A DNA stretch of 64,000 nucleotides from Bradyrhizobium tropiciagri (GTDB lineage Bacteria > Pseudomonadota > Alphaproteobacteria > Rhizobiales > Xanthobacteraceae), in NCBI RefSeq assembly GCF_001189845.1, contig NZ_LFLZ01000037.1, forward strand, positions 23,628 through 87,627, read 5' to 3'. Of this stretch, positions 9,101 through 17,751 are shown piece by piece; the stretch's first letter is position 1, and every line of letters starts with the position of its first letter. The notes under the pieces were generated by a model. The model was not told the DNA's origin, did not search any database, and worked only from the letters and a program-made list of their open reading frames with translations. The position numbers were made by a program, and so were the translations under genes.

Positions 9101-11109
9101 CCGAGCGCCACCGAGCCCTGCCCGATCGCCTTGTTGTTGTTGCCGATCGCAACTGCACCGTTGGCCTGGTTGGCGACGGTGGCGCTGGCCGTGCCGTCAC
9201 TGTTGGCGATGTTGTTCGCGCCGCCGGTGAAGGCACCGGTGCCGCTGGCGTAGCTCGGATCGCCGATCGCCACGGCGCCGTTGCCATAGGCAGTGTTGTT
9301 CGCACCGATCGCCACCGCGCTGCCGCCGGTTGCGTACGCGCTGGTGCCGATGGCGACCGCGTCGGCGGAGTCCGCGCCAGCGGCGGTGCCGACGGCGATC
9401 GTATTTACGGCGAGTGCGGACGCGCCCGCGCCAAGCGCGGTCGCACTCGGCGCTGTCGCGTTGGCCGTCACGCCAATGGCGACGGAACTATCACCACTGG
9501 CAACGGCCGAACGGCCGCCGGCGAACGCAAGGGCACCGCTGGCGCTGGAGCCAGCACCAACCGAAGTGGAGAACGCTCCCGCCGCGCTGGCCTGGAAGCC
9601 CACGGCTGCCGAGTTGTTGCCACCAGCTACGGTGCCGATGCCGAGCGCGGTGCTGCCGGTTCCGCCGGCATTGGCGCTGACGCCGGCCGCGAGAGAATTG
9701 TCTCCTATCGCCTTCGCTCCAGACCCGAACGAGGAGGCGTTTATGCCGCTGGCAACGGCCGCGTTGCCAATCGCCGTGCTGGCGGCGGCACTCGCATTTG
9801 AGGCAGTGCCGACCGCTAGCGCGCTTGTGCCGGCAGCACTGGCCCCAACGCCGGTCGCGAGCGAACTGATGCCAGTGGATGCCGCATTGTTGCCGACCGC
9901 AATGCCACCTGTCGCGGTGCTGGCGACGATTGCACCCGATCCGATTGCGACTGAGCCGCCGGAACTCAGCGCCTGCGCCTGGTTACCCAAAGCAACGCCG
10001 AAATTCCCCGACGCGGTGGCGAGGTTGCCGGCCGCCAGCGAGCTGGTACCGGACGCGGCGGACTGGATGCCAAAGGCGGCGGCGTTGGAGCCGCTCGCAT
10101 TGGCGAGGTATCCCACGGCTGCGGTCCCGACGGCGGAGCCCTTCGCGCCGTTGCCGATCGCTGTCGACTGGTCTCCTGTCGCGGCTGCGGACGTTCCCAA
10201 CGCACTGGCGCCCGTTCCCGTTGCTGATGCACTAGAACCGACGCTGGTCGACCACGCCCCCGTCGCGGTGGAACCGGTGCCGAGCGCAACGGCCTCGAAC
10301 GTGAAGCCGGCCGGCGCGGTCCCGCTGGCATTGGCATTCACGCCGATCGCAATTGGAGAACCGCCGCCGGCTCCGGCGTTTGCCTTGGCGCCGACGCCGA
10401 TGGCCGTGCCCGAGCCGTTTGGAGATGAGGCGGCGGAGGACAATCCAATCGCGATCGAGGCCCCACCGGAGGCGCTGGCCGATGAGCCGATGGCGACTGC
10501 ACTCGCACCGTTTGCAGAGGTGTTGACGCCAAAAGCGCTCGATCCGTCGCCGGTGGCGTGCGCGTTCCCGCCTACGGCGAGGGCGTTGGTGCCGGTCGCA
10601 TTCGCGAAGACACCCATGCCGATCGCATTGAGGCCGTTGACGGAGTTGGCATAGCCCACGATGATCGAACCATCTCCGGTCGCCGTGTTGGAATCGCCGA
10701 TCGCCAGCGAGTTCTGGCCATTCGCATTGGTGCCGGTGCCAATGGCGGTTGCGCTGACACCGGCGGCGTGGGCACCACAACCCATAGCAGTGCTGCCTGC
10801 AGTAGCAGCGGTGGGATTGGTGCAATTGGCGGGGTTGCTCAAGACCCCGTTGCCGATGGCGACCTGCGCGAACGCCCCTTGCGGAGACAACATCGTCATC
10901 ATGGCAAGCACGGCAGCGCCCGCACCCAGCGATCCGAGCCCCAGCCGATCGCGCTTCATGCCGAGCGTCCGGTGCGCCTGTCGCAGCACGGCCAGTAACC
11001 GCCGCCGCAGCGAATGGCTGTCCGCATCGCCTGCTGCGACCCAGCTCCGCACGAAGCCGGTGCGGCCTTGACGCTTCAGCGATGCGGTTGGAGTCTGTGC
11101 GACAGCCAT
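6130..11109 (-). CDS. Trimeric autotransporter adhesin (YadA-like)
   Basis: 1659 residues. An extended N-terminal region ends in a hydrophobic segment and AFA-Q (about residues 55-82), typical of type V secretion signals. A very long head follows, made of 14-residue YadA/Hep-Hag repeats (AIG..A.A.G..S.A.G), then several neck/stalk modules with ERTITNVAAGRIS and TDAINGSQLWATN. The last 80 or so residues (DAWRAAAIGMAAASLRYD to GVSLTLN) form the membrane anchor, which trimerises into a beta-barrel and ends in hydrophobic-Asn. It should mediate surface attachment or autoaggregation. The ATG at 11109 is preceded by a G-rich SD-like tract. Internal repeats of about 414 bases invite recombination and length variation. 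Confidence 0.95.
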   Translation of the reverse strand: MAVAQTPTASLKRQGRTGFVRSWVAAGDADSHSLRRRLLAVLRQAHRTLGMKRDRLGLGSLGAGAAVLAMMTMLSPQGAFAQVAIGNGVLSNPANCTNPTAATAGSTAMGCGAHAAGVSATAIGTGTNANGQNSLAIGDSNTATGDGSIIVGYANSVNGLNAIGMGVFANATGTNALAVGGNAHATGDGSSAFGVNTSANGASAVAIGSSASASGGASIAIGLSSAASSPNGSGTAIGVGAKANAGAGGGSPIAIGVNANASGTAPAGFTFEAVALGTGSTATGAWSTSVGSSASATGTGASALGTSAAATGDQSTAIGNGAKGSAVGTAAVGYLANASGSNAAAFGIQSAASGTSSLAAGNLATASGNFGVALGNQAQALSSGGSVAIGSGAIVASTATGGIAVGNNAASTGISSLATGVGASAAGTSALAVGTASNASAAASTAIGNAAVASGINASSFGSGAKAIGDNSLAAGVSANAGGTGSTALGIGTVAGGNNSAAVGFQASAAGAFSTSVGAGSSASGALAFAGGRSAVASGDSSVAIGVTANATAPSATALGAGASALAVNTIAVGTAAGADSADAVAIGTSAYATGGSAVAIGANNTAYGNGAVAIGDPSYASGTGAFTGGANNIANSDGTASATVANQANGAVAIGNNNKAIGQGSVALGNGSTAGGAGLAGNIALGDGATAAAKSGDVALGSGSVTAVAVNTPNTVINGTTYSFAGPTASSTVSVGALGAERTITNVAAGRISNSSTDAINGSQLWATNQAVDGLATTVNNINTGGGIKYFHANSTLADSSAVGTNSVAIGPVSNATASNAVSIGNGATAGNAGSVALGSGSVTAAAVNTPNTVINGTTYSFAGTGAASTVSVGALGAERTITNVAAGRISNASTDAINGSQLWATNQAVDGLATTVNNINTGGGIKYFHANSMLADSNAAGTNSVAIGPVSTATGSGSVSIGNGATAANANDIALGSGSQTTTAVGTSGITIGTTNYAFAGTNPLSTVSVGTVGNERTITNVAAGRISNGSTDAINGSQLFAATSAIDSLSTVVSNGLTHYYGVNDGGTQQANYNNNGATGVNSMAAGVAASATAANATALGFNTQATVADGVAIGSGSVSNRPLAPAFGTIGGTIIPYNTTDLTLLGAVSVGNATSYRQITNVADGTQSSDAVTVRQLTGALTSFATTTTKYFHANSTLADSLAVGNNSVAVGPQTVVNGDNGIGMGFGATVAQTAPGGIAIGQNSVSNFADSIAFGTNAQASGIQSVSIGAGSQTTNPTSVALGPNAKATAQAGDVALGANSTTSTVVKTASTTIAGTTYNFAGTNPTSTVSVGSAGAERTITNVAAGQITATSTDAINGSQLWATNVSLSNLYNTVNNISTGGGGVKYFHANSTAADSIATGAESVAIGPKSVASGANAISMGNGSSASGDNSVAIGAGAKATSANSLALGANATTTANLSDAAYTPVVGKSVAGVATGEVSVGSSGAERRVTNVAAGSAATDAVNVSQLQAVASSSIRYDTDAAGNTTNRVTLNSGSSGPVTISNVAAGVAGTDAVNVNQLNSAFQQLNGQIGEVRQDAWRAAAIGMAAASLRYDDRPGKVSASAGGGVWRSQGALAFGIGYTSENGRLRTNAAATTAGSEWGVSAGVSLTLN
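8304..9010 (-). repeat. Internal tandem duplication in the adhesin stalk (about 414-base period)
   Basis: Two copies of a module encoding INGTTYSFAG, TVSVGALGAERTITNVAAG, DAINGSQLWATNQAVDGLA, GGGIKYFHANS and SVAIGPVS lie in tandem, roughly 8304-8600 and 8720-9010, nearly identical in DNA. Further diverged copies are at about 7900-8180 and 6900-7200. Near-identity suggests a recent duplication or gene conversion. Confidence 0.75.
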
Positions 11110-11508
11110 GGTACGCCCCCTTTATGACATCTGATCCAGACGTCGGGGGTGCCGTGCCACAGCAGACCGAATGCGGTCCCACCGGACACGCATATGGAGA
11201 AATCAGCAGCGCGCGATCCGCGCTCACCTTCCGGTCCTGGCCAACGATGTGTCGAGTTCAACGAGCGCATCTTGCCACCCAGCGCCCGCTCGACCGCCCC
11301 GCCAATGTGCCCCGAGTCGTCATAACGGAAAATGATAGACACATATTTGACAACGTCACTCAGCAGGCCGTCCAAATAGATGGCAGATCGTCTCACAAGT
11401 TGAACGATCATTAAGGCACACGGTGCGCGGACGTGTCTTATGAATCCCACCGTGCACAGCGTACGCCACGCGTCCACGCCTACGCCATTGGATGATTCGA
11501 GCGGGAGC
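11110..11508. other. Upstream region of the adhesin operon
   Basis: About 400 bases between the AraC-type regulator (ending at 11509) and the adhesin start. No convincing gene. It is more AT-rich around 11320-11420 and must carry the adhesin promoter, but I could not pick a confident -35/-10 pair. The position next to an AraC-type regulator is compatible with local control; no operator is evident. Confidence 0.4.
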
Positions 11509-12561
11509 TCAACTTGCGCTTGATGTGCGGCGCGCGTGTTCGCGCATCTCGCGAGGGCTGACGCCGAACTCACGGCGAAACGCGCGCGTGAAATCGGACG
11601 CCAGCTTGAAGCCATGGCGAAAGGCGACTTCCTGCACCTGCCGGTCGGGACTGCCGACGAGTTCGGCATACGCAGCGTGCAGGCGCTTGCGCATGATGTA
11701 GCCGGCTACGCCGCCGACGCTTTCGAATGCCCGGTATAGGTTCGAGCGCGATATTTTCAACTTTTGCGCGATTCGATCCGGCGTCAGGTCGAAGTCGCCA
11801 AGATGCGTCTCTATATAAAGACGCGCACGCTCGAACAGCACCGACTCGATCGCACCGCGCGCTTGCTCCAACCGATCCGAGGACAGCTGAATGCATGCGG
11901 CGATCATCTGCGCAGTCGCCCGTCCCGCCTGCCGCAACTCCTCCGGGGACATCAGGATCAGGCGCGTCTCGAGTCGGTCGAGGTAGTCGGTCAACAGTTC
12001 GATCAGATTGCCTGAAAGGAGGACGTTGCTGATCTCGCCAAGCTGATCCGCCACGCCTGCGAACGACCTGCGCGGCAAAGCCAGCACCAGCCCATCATAA
12101 TTCGTGATGCTGCCGCGGAAATCGTCATCAAGCGAGATCAGGAACGTCGCGCCAGGTCCGGCATGAATCCGCCGCTCCGCGGTTTCGAAGCGGGCTTCGC
12201 CAGAGCGCACGCGGAACAGCCACCAGATATCGACCGGCGTGCCCTGGGACGGCTGCGCCGCGCGCGCGAATGTTTGCGCGGCAAATCGCCCTGAAGTGAA
12301 CACGACATCGGCCATGTTGCAGGTCAGGTAATCCACCTCGAACCCCTGTGCAGGATTGTGCCCCTCCGGCGGCGCGACGTCGACCAGCGAGGCCATGCGC
12401 GTCTTCCAGACTTCGAATTGCTCCGGCGGCGGATAGGACCGTGTCGTGAAAAGCCGCGGTGCCGCCGGGGCTATATCCCTGATGTTCCGGGGTTCGCGTG
12501 GCAAGGGAACTTGTTCCAGGAGCTTCGCTACGCTCGCCGGCGTGTTGTCGTCTGGTTGCAT
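11509..12561 (-). CDS. AraC/XylS-family transcriptional regulator
   Basis: About 350 residues from the ATG at 12561, which is preceded by GGGGGA at suitable spacing; an upstream TTG at 12669 is less likely. The C-terminal 100 residues hold two helix-turn-helix units (LTPDRIAQKLKISRSNLYRAF and VQEVAFRHGFKLASDFTRAFR) ending FGVSPREMRE, the AraC signature. The N-terminal 200 residues resemble the AraC-binding-like ligand domain (FTSGRFAAQTF, VDIWWLFRVRSGEARF). The ligand is not identifiable. It lies on the same strand as, and downstream of, the DUF1236 gene and upstream of the adhesin. Confidence 0.85.
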   Translation of the reverse strand: MQPDDNTPASVAKLLEQVPLPREPRNIRDIAPAAPRLFTTRSYPPPEQFEVWKTRMASLVDVAPPEGHNPAQGFEVDYLTCNMADVVFTSGRFAAQTFARAAQPSQGTPVDIWWLFRVRSGEARFETAERRIHAGPGATFLISLDDDFRGSITNYDGLVLALPRRSFAGVADQLGEISNVLLSGNLIELLTDYLDRLETRLILMSPEELRQAGRATAQMIAACIQLSSDRLEQARGAIESVLFERARLYIETHLGDFDLTPDRIAQKLKISRSNLYRAFESVGGVAGYIMRKRLHAAYAELVGSPDRQVQEVAFRHGFKLASDFTRAFRREFGVSPREMREHARRTSSAS

Positions 12562-13292
12562 GTACTTTCGTCCCCCGCTGTCGCAAACGACGAACGTCGT
12601 CTCAACGAGGGGGCATTCCCAAGGTTGCGCCGCCGGCCACTGACGGGCCAGCAATTTTCTGGCGGACAAGGAAGCAGCATTTTTCTGGATGCGGACATCG
12701 CCCGCTTACGCCGGCCGCTCCTGATAGGTCCGATGGTTCCTGCGGCAGTCGTGCTCACACATGGCATTCATCATTGTCGCGTCATTGCATTGTCGCGTCA
12801 CAGCCGATCCGGCTCGGAAGCTCCCGTCACCGAGTCGGCTCGACTGATCTAGAGAACAATCTGGGCGAGAACCAGAGGGGCGACGACGTGCGTCGAGCGG
12901 AAATTCAAGATTGCCTTCATGCGATGCGACAGGGCAACGCATCGTCGCGGACTGTTCGGAAAATTTTCTCGATCTCCGCGCCGAGACGAAACGAACGTCA
13001 TAAGCGGGACGCGATCTAAGCACGGTACATGACACATCGAGAATCCCGCGCACGGGTTCCTCGGCGACCGCGACCAAGGACATTTGCCTAATCATGTGGC
13101 ATTCCATCGCGTGCAACGTCAATGCAATCCATGCGGACGGCACACGTGAGCTGCACGAGGCGCACATGTTGTCGCACGTTGTGCGGCATTCTCATTTGAA
13201 CGTCGAGATGACGAAGGTCACAACGGCTCATCACGTTGCGAAGAACTTTTCCGCTGGACACACGACGCGCGAAAGTAGGGACGCCTCAAGGA
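12562..13292. other. Long intergenic stretch, no convincing gene
   Basis: About 730 bases with only short overlapping open frames in all phases and no recognisable protein, RNA gene or repeat. It presumably contains the promoter of the AraC-type regulator on the minus strand. Confidence 0.4.
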
Positions 13293-13320
13293 AGGAGCCC
13301 CGCCGTGCGGCGGGGCTCCT
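13293..13320 (-). terminator. Hairpin terminator downstream of the DUF1236 gene
   Basis: A perfect 12-base-pair inverted repeat (AGGAGCCCCGCC / GGCGGGGCTCCT) around a four-base loop, 32 bases past the stop codon of the minus-strand gene ending at 13352. There is no strong U-run, so it may work as a pause or 3'-end stabiliser rather than a classical intrinsic terminator. Confidence 0.6.
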
Positions 13321-13351
13321 GCTCGAGCATCCTGTTTCCGATCCGAACATC

Positions 13352-15034
13352 CTATTTGCGATCGGAGTTTTGCGCCGGCGTCTGCGTGCTCTGGCCTGCG
13401 CCGGACGATGGCGGATTGCTGCTCTGGTTAGGTTGGCTCGACTGCTTGTCCCGGCCAGCGCCTGGCTGGTTGGCGCTGCCCTGACCAACGGTGGACTGGC
13501 TCCGCGGCGCAGCCTGTCCTGTCGTATTGTGCTCCGGGGCCTGCTGTTGAGCGGATGGCTCATTTCCGGTCCGGCCGGATGATGACTGGCTCTGCGGCGA
13601 GTTCACCTGCCCCGTCGTTTGTCCATCCCGCGTTTGCCCGGTCGTGCTCTGCTCGGCGGGCTGCTGCCGCGCGCCGCCCCGGCCGACCGTCGACGGCTCT
13701 CGCCCCGCACCCTGGCCGATCCGGTCCGACAGGCCCAATGCGGCAACCGTGTGCGTGTCGACGCTTCCGCTGGTCGCGATGCCCTCCCGACGCTGGAACG
13801 TGATCAGCGCCTCGCGGGTCCGCGCTCCCATGACACCGTCAGCCTCGCCGACCAGCAGGCCGCGGTCGATCAGCACCTGCTGCACCTCGCGGATCTCTTG
13901 AGGATTGAGGTCCATCATCGCATAGCTATCGCTGCTGCTGCGATGGTGGCTGAAGCGCGTCCGCGGTCCGACCGGGACCACGTCGACCACGCGGCGATCC
14001 CGATCGAGGAACACGACTTCATCTTCGACGACGAAGAAGCTGTCGTCGCGATAATACGGGAACGCATCGATCAGCACCGGGAAGGCGGCGACCGACACGA
14101 CGTTGAACCTCCGGGGCACCACCACGCCCGGATTGACCGCGAAGTTGATCGCGTTGACGTTCACGCGCGGCGCGTTGCGCGCCGACAGCACGGAGCGCTG
14201 GATCGTGCTTTGCTGTTGCGCGGTCACCGTGCGTCCGGCCTCGGTCTGGACCGCAGCATTCGATTGGGTGCGAGCGGTTGCACCGGCCTGACCGGTGGTC
14301 TGTCCGGAATTGAGCTGTCCGGACTTGGCACCGGAGTTAACCTGGCCCTGCGTCGTGCCGGATTGCTGGGCGGCCGCGCCCGTGGTCTGGCCGGCTCTGG
14401 TGTTCTGGCCAGCCGTTGTGCTCTTGCCGGTTGTCGTGCTCGCGCCCTGACCCTGACCCGTGGTGGTGCTCTGGCTGCGGTTCGCGGTGTTGGCGCGGTT
14501 CTCCTGCCGCTGGCTCTGCCGCGTTGTCGCGTTGCTGCGTTCGCGGGATTCAGATCGGCCGATCTGCTCGCGCTGGCTTCGACTCTGACCGATGGTCTGC
14601 TCCTGCCGGCCCTGGGTGCGCTCGCTCTGTCGATCGCCTCTCTCCTGCAACCGGCCGCTTTCGCGCGCTTGCCCGGTGGTCTGGCCTTGCACGCGTTCGC
14701 CGCGTCCGGCTGCGCCGCCGCTGATCCGACCTTCAGCGCGGCCACCTTCTCTTGCGCCTGCGCCTTCTCTTGCGCCCGCACCCTGGCCGACCGTCATGCC
14801 TTCGCTTCGCGACGCGCCGGGACTTCCATGCATTGCGCCGCCGGCATGTCCGCCTGATGGACCTGCGGACGGTCCGTGTTCGCTGGCACCGGCTCCGGCA
14901 CCCGCGCCGCCCGCACCACCACCCATGCCGCCGCCTGCTCCTTCGCGCATGCCCTGCGCCGAGGCGAGACTGACGCCGGCGAACAGGATGGCTGTCGTCA
15001 GCAGCAATTTGCTCTTCATGATTCGGTTCTGCAT
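13352..15034 (-). CDS. Exported DUF1236 / peptidoglycan-binding-domain protein with long low-complexity repeats
   Basis: 560 residues. A signal peptide (MKSKLLLTTAILFAGVSLASA) is followed by Gly-rich and then Gln/Thr/Ser/Gly-rich degenerate repeats (TTGQ, GQ.T) to about residue 275. A DUF1236-like region comes next (NINFAVNPGVVVPRRFNVV, YYRDDSFFVVEDEVVFLDRDRRVVDVVP), then a peptidoglycan-binding fold (EIREVQQVLIDRGLLVGEADGVMGARTREALITFQRREGI), and another TGQ-rich tail. AGGAGG eight bases before the ATG at 15034 fixes the start. DUF1236 proteins are common in Bradyrhizobium and have no established role; cell-wall association is inferred. Confidence 0.85.
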   Translation of the reverse strand: MQNRIMKSKLLLTTAILFAGVSLASAQGMREGAGGGMGGGAGGAGAGAGASEHGPSAGPSGGHAGGAMHGSPGASRSEGMTVGQGAGAREGAGAREGGRAEGRISGGAAGRGERVQGQTTGQARESGRLQERGDRQSERTQGRQEQTIGQSRSQREQIGRSESRERSNATTRQSQRQENRANTANRSQSTTTGQGQGASTTTGKSTTAGQNTRAGQTTGAAAQQSGTTQGQVNSGAKSGQLNSGQTTGQAGATARTQSNAAVQTEAGRTVTAQQQSTIQRSVLSARNAPRVNVNAINFAVNPGVVVPRRFNVVSVAAFPVLIDAFPYYRDDSFFVVEDEVVFLDRDRRVVDVVPVGPRTRFSHHRSSSDSYAMMDLNPQEIREVQQVLIDRGLLVGEADGVMGARTREALITFQRREGIATSGSVDTHTVAALGLSDRIGQGAGREPSTVGRGGARQQPAEQSTTGQTRDGQTTGQVNSPQSQSSSGRTGNEPSAQQQAPEHNTTGQAAPRSQSTVGQGSANQPGAGRDKQSSQPNQSSNPPSSGAGQSTQTPAQNSDRK

Positions 15035-15382
15035 TGCGGATTCCTCCTAAAAGTTCGACGGCTACCGGGTTCGCGAAAGCTGGCACGTAATGACCAGCGC
15101 TATCGCCGCAAAAGCCGCTTTCCAACAGGGCCGGTGAGATGCGCGGCACAAGCGTGCACGCGACTCGACCAGTGAACCTGCGTTACGAAGAAACAACGTC
15201 GCCGCCCTCGCCGTTCCTAGACACGCGCTCGACGCGACATTTCGCATCAGGGAACTGCGGCGGAATCGTCCTGATCCCGCTCAAGGAACCAATTGCCGCC
15301 TGCTCGCAGGCGCGTGGCGATTGGCAACCATTGCCACCCTGCCCCGTTGACCGGCTGGGCAATCACTATCGAGGAGGACGCC
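15035..15382. other. Divergent promoter region
   Basis: About 350 bases between two divergently transcribed exported-protein genes. No gene is visible. Promoters for both must lie here, but no -35/-10 pair stands out. Confidence 0.4.
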
Positions 15383-15811
15383 ATGAGGAAAACAGCCCTT
15401 GTTCTTGCAACAGTCGGTGCGCTTGGGGTGAGCGCTATCGCAGCCCCCGCGCCCGCCGAAGCACGATGGGGACACGGAGGGTGGGGAGGATGGGGTCCCG
15501 CGCTCGCAGGCGGATTGATTGCCGGCGCAGTCGTCGGCGGCCTCGCCTCGTCAGCCTATGGCTACCCAGGCTATGGCTACGGCTACCCCGGTTACGGCTA
15601 TGACTACGCGCCCGCCTACTATGCGCCCGGTTACGCTTACGACTACGGCTACGACGCGCCGTATCGCTGGGGCGGCGGCTACACCACGACATATTATAGC
15701 GGATACAGCCCGGCCTATTACGGCTACCGCTATCGTCACGTGGTGCGACCGGCATACGCCTACTATGGCGGCCCCTACCACCGCTGGCATCATCGCTGGC
15801 ATCGTTGGTGA
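15383..15811 (+). CDS. Tyr/Gly-rich exported protein
   Basis: 142 residues from the ATG at 15383, chosen because GAGGAGG sits just before it and because it gives a signal peptide (MRKTALVLATVGALGVSAIAAPAPAEA). The mature part has a hydrophobic glycine-zipper-like segment (LAGGLIAGAVVGGLASSAYG), then GYGYPGYGYDYAPAYYAP-type repeats, and ends in HRWHHRWHRW. Small proteins of this kind are common and uncharacterised in Bradyrhizobium; an envelope location is inferred. Confidence 0.8.
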   Translation: MRKTALVLATVGALGVSAIAAPAPAEARWGHGGWGGWGPALAGGLIAGAVVGGLASSAYGYPGYGYGYPGYGYDYAPAYYAPGYAYDYGYDAPYRWGGGYTTTYYSGYSPAYYGYRYRHVVRPAYAYYGGPYHRWHHRWHRW

Positions 15812-16176
15812 GACCGGGTAGAAGCTCGCCGAATTGCGCGGGCATGGCACGTGCCCACGCCGGTTCGCCTGGCATGAAGCTGGCGCGGTCAGCGGCAGCA
15901 ACATCGCAGCCGGCGACATCGTAATCCTGCGCGTACTCGGAACCATTCGGGTTGCCGATCAGCCGTCGAACACGCTTGTTCCGAACCAAGCGCCGGAACC
16001 CGGTAATTTTACCGTCGACGAAAGTCTCAATAAATGGACCACGCCGCCATCGTAGATTTGTAACCATCTTGCAAATCGTTATCGCGCAAAAGTCGCGGAC
16101 GGCCTTCACGCAACCTTTTGCAAACTCCAGACTGCCTACCGTCGCCGGATATTTGATTGGTAGTGGGGACGAGGAG
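15812..16176. other. Intergenic stretch upstream of the GGDEF-EAL gene
   Basis: About 365 bases. A plus-strand open frame runs into the downstream gene from 15952, but the family-like sequence begins only after 16177. No repeat, RNA gene or operator recognised. Confidence 0.4.
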
Positions 16177-17751
16177 ATGGTTGGACCGCGGCCCAATATT
16201 TCGATGCGGCTCGGGGCCACGATCAGGGAACTGCATTCTGGCGTCGAGAATGATCCCGCCGTTGCGTCGGCCGGGACAAGTTCGGAGGTCGAGCGCCTGC
16301 GCGGCGTGATTGCACGCCTGATGCACACGGCGGCGCATGACCAGCTGACCGGGCTTCCGACGCGCAGCCTGCTGCTCGAACGGCTGGATCGTGAACTGGC
16401 GCGCGAGGCCGATGACGGCGCGCGGGTCGCGGTGCTGTTCGTCGATCTCGACAACTTCAAGCTCGTCAACGATTCGCTCGGCCATAGCAGCGGCGACAAG
16501 GTGCTGACCGAGATGGCTAGGCGCATCGCTGCATGTCTTGGACCGGACGATACCGCGAGCCGGTTCGGCGGCGATGAGATGGTCGTCCTGCATCCGCGCG
16601 CCTCGGATTCTTCAGGAGCTGCGCTCGGCAGGCGGATCCTCGCCGCGCTGGCCGAGCCGATCCTGCTCTCCGGCAAGGAAGTCGTGGTCTCGGCAAGCGT
16701 GGGGCTTGCGCATTGCAAGCCCGGCACGAAGTGCGCCGAACAATTGCTGCGCGAGGCGGACACCGCCCTCTACGCCGCAAAGGTCCGTGGCCGGGCGCGA
16801 CTGGCGGAGTTCAACGACGAACTGCATGCCCGCGCCGAGAAGCGCGTCCAGATCGAATCCGATCTGCGGGCGGCGCTGCGCGAATCACAGTTGTTTGTCG
16901 AGTATCAGCCGCAGGTCCGCCTCAAGGATGGATGCGTGGTGGGTGTCGAGGCGCTGGTGCGCTGGCGACATCCCGAGCGTGGCATCATCTCGCCCGCCGA
17001 CTTTATTCCCGTCGCCGAGGAATGCGGGCTCATCGTGAAGATCGGACGGCAGGTGCTGCAGGAATCCTGTCGCCAGCTCGCCGAGTGGACGAGGCAGATG
17101 CCGGGCTGCCGGCTCGCCATGACCGTCAACGTGTCGCCGCGTGAGATCGCGGAGCCGAGCTTCATCGAGGAGCTCCGCCAGGTTCTCGCCACGACTAATG
17201 TCGATCCGACCGCCCTGTGCCTCGAAATCACCGAAAGCGTCATGATGAGCGCGCCGGAGGAGGTCGTTCAGGTCCTGGATCAGATCCGCCAGCTCGGCGT
17301 GTTTGTCGCGATCGACGATTTCGGGACCGAACACTCGTCGCTGTCGCGCCTGCGCGACATGCCGGCCGAAGTCCTGAAGATCGACCGCAGCTTCATCGAC
17401 GGTCTCAGCAGCGAACCAGGCGATACCGCGATCGTGTCATCGATCCTGAGCCTGGCCTACGCGATGGGCAAGCACACTATCGCCGAGGGCGTGGAGAGGA
17501 GCGAGCAGGCCGCCATGTTGCTGCGCATGGGCTGCGACGTTGCCCAAGGCTATTTCTTCTCGCGGCCTGTTGCGGCCGAACAGATCGCGCCGATGCTGAC
17601 CAAGGCGCTCTGGCATCCAAGTTCGGGACGCGCACTGCACGCCGCGCAGCCCGTCGAAGGACCGGTGCGGCGCGGCCATCACTATTTCATCGATGAGTTT
17701 CTCGATCACATCGGGGCGCCGATGGGCACCAAGGCGACGGTCTCGCGATGA
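16177..17751 (+). CDS. GGDEF-EAL protein (putative cyclic-di-GMP diguanylate cyclase/phosphodiesterase)
   Basis: About 524 residues from the ATG at 16177; the open frame begins at 15952 but the extra residues are atypical. GGDEF domain: HDQLTGLPTR, VLFVDLDNFKLVNDSLGH and RFGGDEM at about 129-135 (GGDEM in place of GGDEF, usually still compatible with the active site). EAL domain: EALVRW at 258-263, NVSPREIAEPSF, ITESVMM, IDDFGTEHSS at about 379-388 and EGVE. Metal-binding and catalytic positions of both domains look intact, so either activity is possible. No sensor domain or transmembrane segment lies in this protein; its stop overlaps the start of a membrane-protein gene (ATGA), so that partner may supply the input. 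Confidence 0.9.
   Translation: MVGPRPNISMRLGATIRELHSGVENDPAVASAGTSSEVERLRGVIARLMHTAAHDQLTGLPTRSLLLERLDRELAREADDGARVAVLFVDLDNFKLVNDSLGHSSGDKVLTEMARRIAACLGPDDTASRFGGDEMVVLHPRASDSSGAALGRRILAALAEPILLSGKEVVVSASVGLAHCKPGTKCAEQLLREADTALYAAKVRGRARLAEFNDELHARAEKRVQIESDLRAALRESQLFVEYQPQVRLKDGCVVGVEALVRWRHPERGIISPADFIPVAEECGLIVKIGRQVLQESCRQLAEWTRQMPGCRLAMTVNVSPREIAEPSFIEELRQVLATTNVDPTALCLEITESVMMSAPEEVVQVLDQIRQLGVFVAIDDFGTEHSSLSRLRDMPAEVLKIDRSFIDGLSSEPGDTAIVSSILSLAYAMGKHTIAEGVERSEQAAMLLRMGCDVAQGYFFSRPVAAEQIAPMLTKALWHPSSGRALHAAQPVEGPVRRGHHYFIDEFLDHIGAPMGTKATVSR

Noticed and set aside
7519..9801. Plus-strand 760-codon open frame
   Set aside because: Mirror of the adhesin repeats; Arg-rich translation without domains.
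6500..10900. Regular repeats suggestive of a CRISPR array
   Set aside because: Repeats are coding (14-residue adhesin repeats), in frame and imperfect, without unique spacers.
12706..13167. Minus-strand 153-codon open frame
   Set aside because: No SD, unusual Cys/Arg/Ser composition and no family; probably not a gene.
14280..14700. Short direct repeats in the DUF1236 gene as a minisatellite
   Set aside because: They encode TTGQ-type low complexity in frame; explained by the protein.
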